A stretch of DNA of 5,585 nucleotides from X23 sp050251575 (GTDB lineage Bacteria; Bacillota; Clostridia; SK-Y3), in contig JBFWMP010000168.1 in assembly GCA_050251575.1 (NCBI GenBank), forward strand, positions 1 through 5,585. The letters run 5' to 3'. How positions within the stretch are numbered: position 1 is the first letter of the stretch; every line of letters starts with the position of its first letter. The translations under genes and the position numbers were made by a program. This document shows, piece by piece, positions 1 through 5,530 of the stretch. The notes under the pieces were generated by a model. That model ran no database searches. It was not told the origin of the DNA and saw only the letters and a list, made by a program, of their open reading frames with translations.

Positions 1-45
1 CCGGGGTAGAACTTCCAAAAGATCCACATTCATAGAAATTGTTTT
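1..45. repeat. Degenerate GGTACC-family repeat, left-most copy (truncated by window edge)
   Basis: The first bases read CCGGGGTAGAACT, matching CCGGGTAGAACT of the right-flank copy at 5494-5530. The following stretch (ATCCACAT, then AGAAAT) matches the copy at 5214-5330 in the same order and orientation. The GGTACC core itself would start just outside the window. Together with the right-flank copies this places related repeats, in direct orientation, on both sides of the operon. The identity of the repeat family is unknown to me; it could be the end of an insertion sequence. Confidence 0.5.
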
Positions 46-395
46 TTTTGGGACTATGTTAATCAATATTAATAATAGAATCTCTAAAAGAGTTTCTACT
101 GTACTATAGGCTATTATGTCTCTCATGGGTCCTTCCTGCAAGGTTAAAAAGAACAATAGGTGACCAGAGAGTATTTAGAGCAGATTCTCCAATACAAAGG
201 CCTGTTCTCCGTCCATTTCTGCAACACTGTTGATGGGGCGAGGGTGAAGTGAGAGGGAGATGAAAGTCTTTATCAGTGATAATTTCAGGAATGAAGTTTA
301 TTATCGGTACCAGGACACGTATAAGCAGGCTCTTGAGAGCTTCCATGGGTTCCATTTCAGTATTATTGATAAAGTAATTGTTGTTTATTAGCGTA
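46..395. other. Gene-free left flank
   Basis: This stretch begins AT-rich (46-110) and becomes more balanced in composition. No RNA gene, no terminator and no reading frame with recognisable protein features was found. The longest open frame (minus strand, 104-355, 83 codons) is low in complexity, has no recognised motif and reads through the repeat copy at 299-315 in a different frame from the one conserved in the right-flank copies. I therefore treat it as spurious or as debris of an older mobile element. Confidence 0.5.
299..315. repeat. Short copy of the GGTACC repeat
   Basis: The 17 bases TATTATCGGTACCAGGA are identical to 5087-5103 in the right flank and match 5411-5427 at 16 of 17 positions. 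Downstream similarity resumes only at AGGCTCTT (327-334), so this copy looks like a right-flank copy that has lost about 30 internal bases. Confidence 0.7.
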
Positions 396-416
396 AGACG
401 ACACGGTGCGTCGTCT
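396..416. other. Hairpin AGACGAC / GTCGTCT
   Basis: A 7-base-pair perfect stem (396-402 with 410-416) encloses a 7-base loop; alternatively CAC/GTG extends the stem with one bulged base. It lies about 20 bases outside the left hairpin of the IS200-type relic. It could belong to the left end of that element or be a separate relic. No run of T follows on either strand, so it is not a good intrinsic terminator. Confidence 0.4.
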
Positions 417-436
417 GGAGCTTAGGAATCCAAATA

Positions 437-456
437 CCCCGCGGCTTGCCGCGTGG
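437..456. repeat. Left-end hairpin of the IS200-type relic
   Basis: CC-C-CGCGG-CTTG-CCGCG-T-GG: a five-pair core stem, one C/T mismatch, then two outer pairs, with a CTTG loop. In IS200/IS605 elements such hairpins are the transposase recognition sites. The shared CTTG loop with the right hairpin ties the two ends to one element. Confidence 0.65.
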
Positions 457-488
457 CAGACCGAGAATAAGCCGAGGGGGCATTGGGA

Positions 489-771
489 ATGAGCGATAGC
501 GAGTATTGGCATTTGTCGCACAACGTGGTGGATCTGGTGTACCATTTTGTTACCCTGACAAAATACCGTCGCTTGGCGATAAGTGATGTGTTGGAATCAA
601 GCCTGAGGTGAAGAAGCTGTTGTGGGGAGGGGAATTCTGGAGCGACGGGGGTATTTTGTGGCGAGTGTCGGAAGGTATACGAGAGAGAACGTGATAGCGG
701 AGTATGTGAAGAATCATGGCAAGAAGAAAGATGACTACAAGCCATTGTATCTCACTCTTGAACGCGAATGA
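489..771 (+). pseudogene. tnpA: IS200/IS605-type transposase TnpA, internally deleted and frameshifted
   Basis: Starting at ATG 489, the frame encodes MSDSEYWHLSHNVVDLVYHF followed by VTLTKYRR, the typical N-terminal strand of IS200-type single-strand transposases (SH-V-D--YH-V---KYRR). It hits TGA at 609-611. From 605 another frame encodes VKKLLWGGEFWSDG, and after a shift at the G-run 647-651 a third frame continues YFVASVGRY...IAEYVKNHG to TGA 769-771. This matches the family C-terminus, with the candidate catalytic tyrosine in EYVK. About 60 residues between the halves are missing, including the HUH metal-binding motif (my estimate from typical family length). The product cannot be active. 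The deletion, stop and shift together mark an old relic. Confidence 0.8.
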
Positions 772-793
772 CCTGATGCCTTACTAAAAGATA

Positions 794-813
794 CCTCGGG
801 GCTTGCCCCGAGG
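794..813. repeat. Right-end hairpin of the IS200-type relic
   Basis: A perfect eight-pair stem CCTCGGGG/CCCCGAGG with loop CTTG. It lies 23 bases after the tnpA stop and is followed by AGGAGGTTTATTTCTTT. It is the expected right-end recognition hairpin. It could incidentally reduce read-through transcription into the operon, although the T-rich stretch does not start directly at the stem base, so a terminator role is only a possibility. Confidence 0.7.
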
Positions 814-816
814 AGG

Positions 817-845
817 TTTATTTCTTTAATGTCTCCATCTATTAT
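817..845 (+). promoter_or_regulatory. Possible promoter of the operon
   Basis: TATTAT at 840-845 matches the TATAAT -10 consensus at five of six positions and has TTTATT (817-822, a poor -35) 17 bases upstream. It is the best-spaced pair I see before the first gene and would give a leader of about 40 bases. The -10 overlaps the palindrome at 842-855. The -35 lies within the outer edge of the IS200-type relic, so an insertion could have supplied part of the promoter. This is weak sequence evidence only. Confidence 0.25.
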
Positions 846-855
846 GGTACCATAA
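842..855. promoter_or_regulatory. Perfect 14-base palindrome, candidate operator
   Basis: TTATGGTACCATAA is a perfect inverted repeat with no spacer, located 35 bases before the start codon of the first operon gene and overlapping the best -10 candidate. Its position and symmetry fit a dimeric repressor site. Its centre GGTACC is also the core of the flank repeats, so it could instead be a fragment of that repeat family, although the bases around the core differ from the other copies. Confidence 0.35.
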
Positions 856-889
856 ACAAAATTGATTGGGTATGGTGTAGGGGTTTTGA

Positions 890-3559
890 ATGGAATTTAT
901 CACGATTGCAGGATTCGTTTTACAAATACTTGGAATAAGTTTATTTTCGGGTATCTTGATAGGAATTCTTCCTTTTATAATCGTTTTTAAAATGCGGAAA
1001 ATCTCAAAGAGTTTAGTTTATGAATTTAAAAAAACTAAAAAATACATACCAGAAATATTTGTTGATATTAACGATACTTGTGAGAAATTAAGGCAAGTGG
1101 TTGGAGGGAGGAAATATAGGAGAAGAATTAGAAAGGAGATTAAATCTTTATTTACAATTGATGGAAGATGGTTATCAAAATACTGGTGTGTGTCGCATGG
1201 TAAAAAGAAGCTAAAAATACCTCTAGCTAAAAAAAAATTAATTCTCTTTTTGGAAGGGCTTGAAAAGATTCTAGATAGCAAGCATGGAACTGAAGTGTTT
1301 TCTAATCATAGAGAAGAGCTTTCAGGACTTCTAGATGAGAAAGATGAACAATACTATATAGTATATAAATTTATGCAGATGAAAGATTCTGTTGGCAGAT
1401 TGAAGGAATCTTTAATTTTAAATACAAGCAAAAAACTAATAATAACTTCTACTGCCGGTAATGGGAAGAGTTCTCTTCTTTCATATACTGTTGACTCACT
1501 TATCAAATCATTTCAACCCGTATTATTTTTAAATTCGAGAACACTAGGACCATCTCCGCTAGAGCGTTTATTGAGTATGTTGGTAAACCCTAGATTGAAA
1601 ATCAACTTTCTAACACCTATTTTTTTTGTAATTGGAGTCTGGAACGCAATACGAGGACTTCCGATAGTAGTTGTTATTGATGCAATTAATGAAAATGACG
1701 ATGATTCTTTCAAGACAGGGCTAATTGATATCTGTGAATATTTTTCGGGTTTGCCAAACTATAAAGTATTAATGTCCTGCAGAAATGAGTATTTAGAAAT
1801 TAGATTTCATGATCTCATAGAAAAACTATGTGTTAATAGAGATGCCTCTGAATCCTCTTTTAGATATGATAAAGAAAAATCTGCATGTATGTTTTCTATA
1901 AATAACTATTATCATAGTAGGGATGATTATATATTCCCTTACTTGGATCTACTCATCGATAAATATCATAAATATTTTAAGGCGAAAAAGATCTTGCCTA
2001 TTAGAGAATATACTAGGTTACTGAATACTTCACTTTTGTTATTTAGGTTTTACTTTGAATCGGAAAAAAACGAAATAGAAGAAAGCAATCGTGTCTCAAG
2101 ATACTTTGTATTCAGAAATTATATTCAGAATGTACGTTCGCCGGATTTTTGTAGAATTGGTAATCTATTAGATATTGTAGGGAATCTAATGGTTGATCAA
2201 AAAAATTTTGATTATGTTTCATCAAAGGATTTGGTTCAGTGTTTAGGGTTACCTCCACAAGAAAAATCTAACCTATACATATACCTCGATGAGAGTCTGT
2301 TATTGTGTCACTCTCTTTTAATAGATGAGGGCACTTTAATTGAGAAAGATGTAGATATCATCCATTTTACTTTCGATGAGCTTAGAGATTATGTTCTAGC
2401 CAGGATCGTGTTGATTAGAATGGGGCCGTATGTTGACTTTAAGAAACTCAAGGAAATTATTGATGAATACTTTCTTAAGGAGAGTGAAAGCCCAAATTCA
2501 TGTTTCGAAGGAGTTATTACTTACCTATACAGCCATTTCCGAAACGAAAACTTATTGGAAATAGCGGAATATATATTCAACACCTATCTTATTAAATTTC
2601 TTGATAGAGAGAATGGAAACCAATTGCTCTTAAAGCGAACACTAAGTGAAAATGGAATGCCATTGAATGCTTTCGAAAAGAATTATGTTCTCCAGAAAAT
2701 AGATCGTGATGTATCGTTTTCAGGATTTATTTTACGTGTTTCTTTAGATAGCTCATATATATATCAATCCGCAATATCAGATTGGTTTGCATATGCTGCT
2801 GAGTTTGGGAAATATGATAATGATACATTCATAAAAGTACTGGGAACTCTTTTCTTCGACTATTGGGAATTATATGAAGAAATTGATGAAGACAATATTG
2901 TTGCAAGAATCATCGATAGCGGGAATAACTCTACTTACAGTATAAGTTTTATTTCCTTGATGGCAAATCTATTGGTATACAAAATTTTTGATGAAGAAGT
3001 TGTTCTTTCGAAGTGTAAGAAGCTATCTTTGCAGAAGTTTAATGATGTCTCAATTAAATATTCTCCAAATAGCCTCGCTGAAATCGATGCTATTGAGAAA
3101 ATAAAATCTTCCTGTGAAGATACTAACTCAGCTGTAGGATTATTATTTCCTAAGAAGAAACGACCAAATGCAATAATTGAAGGTTACTTGATAGGAAAGA
3201 GTCATATTTTCATTAAGGATAGGAATATAAATTTACGAAAATTCTTGATTTTTCTAAATGTCCGGCGACGGAGTTATGCCGAAGCTATAGGTATGAGAAT
3301 ATATATGAGGTATTTTGCTAATAAAAGGAGTTTATTAAAATATTATAAAAATTATTACAAAATTTGGTTTCAAAGCTATGAGCAGTTTTTAAAAGAGAAA
3401 TATTTCCTTGATTCTGATACGGCAGCTGAATTTGCAGAGGGAAAAACATTAATCGTGAATCTTCATCTTAATGGAGATCCAGAAATTGAGAAAATACTTC
3501 CAAATGATGAAATATTGAAGATAATTGCAAATTTTATTGAAGCGGAGATTCATGCATGA
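890..3559 (+). CDS. Membrane-anchored STAND-type P-loop NTPase
   Basis: 889 aa. Residues about 5-34 form one long hydrophobic segment followed by KMRKISK, so the protein is probably anchored in the inner membrane with the bulk in the cytoplasm. A basic, charged linker (about 35-165) leads to the NTPase domain. Its Walker A is TSTAGNGKSS (K193, S194), with S187 where the classical P-loop has its first Gly. The Walker B is PIVVVIDAINE (259-268; D264, E268), and a sensor-like strand KVLMSCRNEYL (292-302) follows. The motif IHFTFDELRDYVLARIVL (491-508) matches the conserved helix found after the NTPase core in many STAND proteins. Residues about 520-889 are mostly helical-looking with no motif I recognise; in STAND proteins this part usually senses a ligand. 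ATG 890 is preceded by AGGGG (879-883) at six bases. The gene ends in an ATGA overlap with the next one. STAND proteins often act in antiphage defence or signalling, so that role is an inference. Confidence 0.9.
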   Translation: MEFITIAGFVLQILGISLFSGILIGILPFIIVFKMRKISKSLVYEFKKTKKYIPEIFVDINDTCEKLRQVVGGRKYRRRIRKEIKSLFTIDGRWLSKYWCVSHGKKKLKIPLAKKKLILFLEGLEKILDSKHGTEVFSNHREELSGLLDEKDEQYYIVYKFMQMKDSVGRLKESLILNTSKKLIITSTAGNGKSSLLSYTVDSLIKSFQPVLFLNSRTLGPSPLERLLSMLVNPRLKINFLTPIFFVIGVWNAIRGLPIVVVIDAINENDDDSFKTGLIDICEYFSGLPNYKVLMSCRNEYLEIRFHDLIEKLCVNRDASESSFRYDKEKSACMFSINNYYHSRDDYIFPYLDLLIDKYHKYFKAKKILPIREYTRLLNTSLLLFRFYFESEKNEIEESNRVSRYFVFRNYIQNVRSPDFCRIGNLLDIVGNLMVDQKNFDYVSSKDLVQCLGLPPQEKSNLYIYLDESLLLCHSLLIDEGTLIEKDVDIIHFTFDELRDYVLARIVLIRMGPYVDFKKLKEIIDEYFLKESESPNSCFEGVITYLYSHFRNENLLEIAEYIFNTYLIKFLDRENGNQLLLKRTLSENGMPLNAFEKNYVLQKIDRDVSFSGFILRVSLDSSYIYQSAISDWFAYAAEFGKYDNDTFIKVLGTLFFDYWELYEEIDEDNIVARIIDSGNNSTYSISFISLMANLLVYKIFDEEVVLSKCKKLSLQKFNDVSIKYSPNSLAEIDAIEKIKSSCEDTNSAVGLLFPKKKRPNAIIEGYLIGKSHIFIKDRNINLRKFLIFLNVRRRSYAEAIGMRIYMRYFANKRSLLKYYKNYYKIWFQSYEQFLKEKYFLDSDTAAEFAEGKTLIVNLHLNGDPEIEKILPNDEILKIIANFIEAEIHA

Positions 3560-3957
3560 AAATACGGACAGGATTTGTAACGAATAGTTCTTCAACGAAT
3601 TTTTTAATTCTATCGAAAACAGAGTTATCAACAGAAATATTATTTGACTTACTGGGATTTTCTAAGGAGTCTCCATTATCTCAAGTAGCGATAGAACTCT
3701 GTGAAGAGCTTCTAAGTCAAGCTCGCTCTCATAGATTTTATCACGGAGAATATTCACATGAACTAACTCGAGAATCTGTTGAAGAGTCCTATGATAAAAA
3801 TACAGCTGATAGATTTGTTGAACTTATTGAAAAGGGATGGTTCCCATATTGGGGAAGTATTGAGGCGCTTGATGGTATTACCGGTTTCTTTGCCACAGAT
3901 AGTTTTAAATATGAGGATAAAGGAATTTATATTGATGGGCGAGATTGTGTATGGTAG
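3556..3957 (+). CDS. Small protein with N-terminal TNSSS motif, candidate radical SAM partner or substrate
   Basis: 133 aa. The start is fixed by the ATGA overlap with the NTPase gene (ATG 3556, TGA 3557-3559) and by GGAG at 3544-3547, eight bases upstream. The N-terminus MKIRTGFVTNSSSTNFLI is highly distinctive. From memory, many otherwise unrelated small bacterial and phage proteins begin with a close variant (MKIR-xFV-(S/T)NSSS--F), with functions unknown to me. The remainder is acidic and soluble-looking, with no membrane segment. It contains an aromatic, glycine-rich tail (GWFPYWGSIEALDGITGFF) and ends DCVW; its only cysteines are in IELCEEL and this tail. A fixed N-terminal tag on a variable body, followed at once by a radical SAM/SPASM gene, resembles a modified-peptide precursor with its enzyme, but this is inference. 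It is longer than most RiPP precursors. Confidence 0.88.
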   Translation: MKIRTGFVTNSSSTNFLILSKTELSTEILFDLLGFSKESPLSQVAIELCEELLSQARSHRFYHGEYSHELTRESVEESYDKNTADRFVELIEKGWFPYWGSIEALDGITGFFATDSFKYEDKGIYIDGRDCVW

Positions 3958-5033
3958 TCCCTATTATTTATAAAGACCCCAAATATAATTTTATTGAACT
4001 GTTTAATCCAAACAATGGGACGTTAGTTCGCTTTCCCGCGAGAAATAAAGAAGATTTTTCATGTGAGCCTTTGGTTCGTTCATATCCAGAGTTGATTGAT
4101 ATCGGAATTATGGGACATTGTACAGAATCATGTAAAAGATATTGTTCGAGTGTCGGAGTTGATTGTTATCAACGTGGTGGAACGGTATTGAATCCTCATA
4201 TGGATATTGAGGACTATAAATCTATTATTTTACAATCAAAAGGGAAAACTTTTCAGGTCGCATTGGGTGGCGCCGGAGATCCGAACAAACATCCAGATTT
4301 TAAAGAGATTTTAGAATTCACCTCAAATGCCTCGATAGTACCCAATTATACGACTAGTGGCTTTATGTTAACAGATGAGGAAATAGAATATTCTAAAAAA
4401 CATTGTGGGGCAGTGGCAGTCTCTCTTTATTCAAGGTTGATAAATGGCAGAGAAAGTAATCCAATTACTTTTAGAGCCGTTGAAAGATTTGTTGAGGCAG
4501 GGTGTAAAGTAAACATTCATTATGTAATTTCTAAAAGATCACTACCTGAAGCATGTGAGCGGTTGCTTAAAGATAAATTTCCTTCAAATATTGCGGCAGT
4601 TGTTTTCCTCCTCTATAAACCTGTTGGAGATGGGAGTAGCAATCAAGTTCTCAATGGGAACGAAAATGAATTAGATTCTTTTTTCCATCTTGCAGAAAAG
4701 GAGCATCCTTATAGAATAGGATTCGATACATGTTTTGTCCCCCTGTTGTTAAAAAATATGAATAATATCGATTACAATTCAATTGATTCATGTGAAGCTT
4801 CTAGGTTCTCGATGTATATTGACAGCAGAATGAATGCGTACCCTTGTTCTTTTGGAATTGAACGTGGTATTGGGCTCTCTCTTAGAACTGCAACTATACA
4901 GGATGTGTGGGATTCACTACAATTTGATTCCTACAGAGGAGTTAGCAGCTTTGGTTGTGAGACATGTAAAATTAATCCTATTTGTCATGGTGGATGTTTG
5001 TTAGACTTGCCTGTTTGTTCTGAATCTGTATGA
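3951..5033 (+). CDS. Radical SAM/SPASM protein with non-standard cluster motif
   Basis: 360 aa from ATG 3951. A TTG six bases upstream (3945) in the same frame would add two residues; I prefer the ATG, which overlaps the previous stop (TAG 3955-3957) by seven bases. Expected function: reductive cleavage of S-adenosylmethionine to make a radical that modifies a protein or peptide. The first strand ELIDIGIMGHC leads to Cys57, 61, 65 and 72 (GHCTESCKRYC...DCYQ), not CX3CX2C. ALGGAGDPNKHPDF (104-117) corresponds to the SAM-binding GGE-type loop, and YTTSG, AVAVSLY and NIHYVIS look like later barrel strands. The C-terminus carries a full SPASM set: C281, C299, then C336-x2-C339-x5-C345-x3-C349 and C356, plus C261 as the usual upstream ligand, predicting two auxiliary [4Fe-4S] clusters. 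SPASM enzymes commonly act on ribosomal peptides or proteins. The adjacent 133-aa protein is the obvious candidate partner. The enzyme is probably oxygen-sensitive. Confidence 0.92.
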   Translation: MVVPIIYKDPKYNFIELFNPNNGTLVRFPARNKEDFSCEPLVRSYPELIDIGIMGHCTESCKRYCSSVGVDCYQRGGTVLNPHMDIEDYKSIILQSKGKTFQVALGGAGDPNKHPDFKEILEFTSNASIVPNYTTSGFMLTDEEIEYSKKHCGAVAVSLYSRLINGRESNPITFRAVERFVEAGCKVNIHYVISKRSLPEACERLLKDKFPSNIAAVVFLLYKPVGDGSSNQVLNGNENELDSFFHLAEKEHPYRIGFDTCFVPLLLKNMNNIDYNSIDSCEASRFSMYIDSRMNAYPCSFGIERGIGLSLRTATIQDVWDSLQFDSYRGVSSFGCETCKINPICHGGCLLDLPVCSESV

Positions 5034-5086
5034 TTCACGTGACTTTTAGCTGGTTCTATTCTGAATTATTGGTGTCAGGTATAAAC

Positions 5087-5213
5087 TATTATCGGTACCA
5101 GGAAGGATTGTCACAAAATCCATATCTGCGGGAATTAGGCTCTTTCAAGATTGTCGATTAAAAAGGTCTACAGGATTGTACTCAGATCACGAGATGAGAA
5201 AGGAACCGGTACG
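5087..5213. repeat. GGTACC repeat and first unit of a ~120-base imperfect tandem pair
   Basis: TATTATCGGTACCAGGA (5087-5103) equals the left-flank copy at 299-315 exactly. From GGTACC at 5094 the unit runs about 120 bases to the next GGTACC at 5214. Landmarks AAAATCCA-ATC, A-TAGG-TCTT and CAGATCAC occur in the same order in the second unit. Confidence 0.65.
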
Positions 5214-5333
5214 GGTACCGTTTCACAGGAAGAAAATCCACATCGGCAGAAATCAGGATCTTGCTGAACCCACTCAGAAAGTGTCTAACAAATAGTACCC
5301 AGATCACAGGGATAAGAAACAACGCACCTGCAC
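5214..5333. repeat. Second unit of the imperfect tandem pair
   Basis: It starts at GGTACC 5214. AAAATCCACATC, then ATCAGGATCTTG, then CCCAGATCACAGGGAT-AGAAA correspond to the first unit at offsets of 117-120 bases with scattered substitutions and small gaps. The bases after GGTACC (GTTTCACAGGAAG) are rearranged relative to other copies, so this unit has decayed further. The end is approximate. Confidence 0.5.
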
Positions 5334-5410
5334 CAACCGTTCAATCAGGGGCGAACAGCTCCTGAATACCATATCGGAGACCTTGGGATTGCCATAGCGA
5401 TCGGTTGAAT

Positions 5411-5454
5411 TATTATTGGTACCAGGAAGAATTGTCACATTTTCCATAAAAACC
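5411..5454. repeat. GGTACC-TGTCACATTTTCC repeat, copy C
   Basis: GGTACC at 5418-5423 is followed without gaps by a stretch through 5454 that matches the copy 76 bases downstream at 33 of 37 positions. Upstream, TATTATTGGTACCAGGA matches the other TATTAT copies. Two well-preserved direct copies spaced 76 bases apart ahead of a possible gene start resemble the repeated transposase-binding sites found at the ends of some insertion sequences, for example the IS21 family. That resemblance is a suggestion only. Confidence 0.7.
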
Positions 5455-5493
5455 GGCTTTTTAGGCCACTGGAAGCGTGATTTGGCGATTTGA

Positions 5494-5530
5494 GGTACCG
5501 GGTAGAACTGTCACATTTTCCACAAAAACC
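5494..5530. repeat. GGTACC-TGTCACATTTTCC repeat, copy D
   Basis: This is the most downstream copy, ungapped with copy C. GGTACCGGGTAGAACT matches the truncated copy at the very start of the window better than copy C does, which suggests two sub-types of repeat. It ends about 16 bases before the possible start codon at 5547. Confidence 0.7.

Larger units (their letters stand above)
437..813 (+). mobile_element. Decayed IS200/IS605-family insertion sequence
   Basis: The relic is delimited here by two subterminal hairpins, as expected for this family, whose single-strand transposase recognises hairpins rather than inverted repeats. The left hairpin (437-456) has a five-pair CGCGG/CCGCG core with two more pairs beyond a mismatch. 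The right hairpin (794-813) has an eight-pair stem CCTCGGGG/CCCCGAGG. Both have the loop CTTG and both follow ATACC. Between them lies a broken tnpA. The span of roughly 380-400 bases is well short of the 600-700 usual for an intact IS200-type element, consistent with an internal deletion. True tips probably lie a few bases outside the hairpins and cannot be fixed here. Confidence 0.75.

Noticed and set aside
56..109. Tiny plus-strand frame (ATG 56, stop TAG 107-109) behind GGGA
   Set aside because: Only 17 residues, dominated by AT-rich codons, with no homology I recognise.
104..355. Minus-strand open frame of 83 codons in the left flank
   Set aside because: No recognisable motif, low-complexity composition, and it reads the repeat at 299-315 in a frame different from that conserved in the other copies.
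363..745. Two minus-strand open frames across the IS200-type relic
   Set aside because: They lie antisense to the clearly recognisable transposase remnants and have no features of their own.
1018..1281. Minus-strand open frame inside the NTPase gene
   Set aside because: Antisense shadow of a long, well-supported gene.
1513..1713. Minus-strand open frame inside the NTPase gene
   Set aside because: Antisense shadow across the Walker A-Walker B interval; no independent start signal or motif.
3449..3631. Minus-strand open frame across the gene 1/gene 2 junction
   Set aside because: Antisense shadow; AT-rich DNA readily gives such frames.
3779..3973. Plus-strand alternative frame inside the TNSSS-motif gene
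   Set aside because: Out-of-frame shadow; the 133-aa frame has the distinctive N-terminus and overlapping start and stop on both sides.
3951..5033. Assigning the enzyme as a sulfatase-maturing enzyme or PqqE-type protein
   Set aside because: The SPASM half is shared by many subfamilies, no sulfatase or PQQ genes are nearby, and the SAM-cluster motif does not fit those families.
5446..5463. AAAAACCGGCTTTTT as an intrinsic terminator
   Set aside because: The stem would be only five A-T pairs around CCGGC, too weak, and it lies inside a repeat far from the operon end.
5087..5530. CRISPR array
   Set aside because: Repeats are degenerate, of unequal spacing (120, 204 and 76 bases between cores), and there are no uniform spacers or cas genes.
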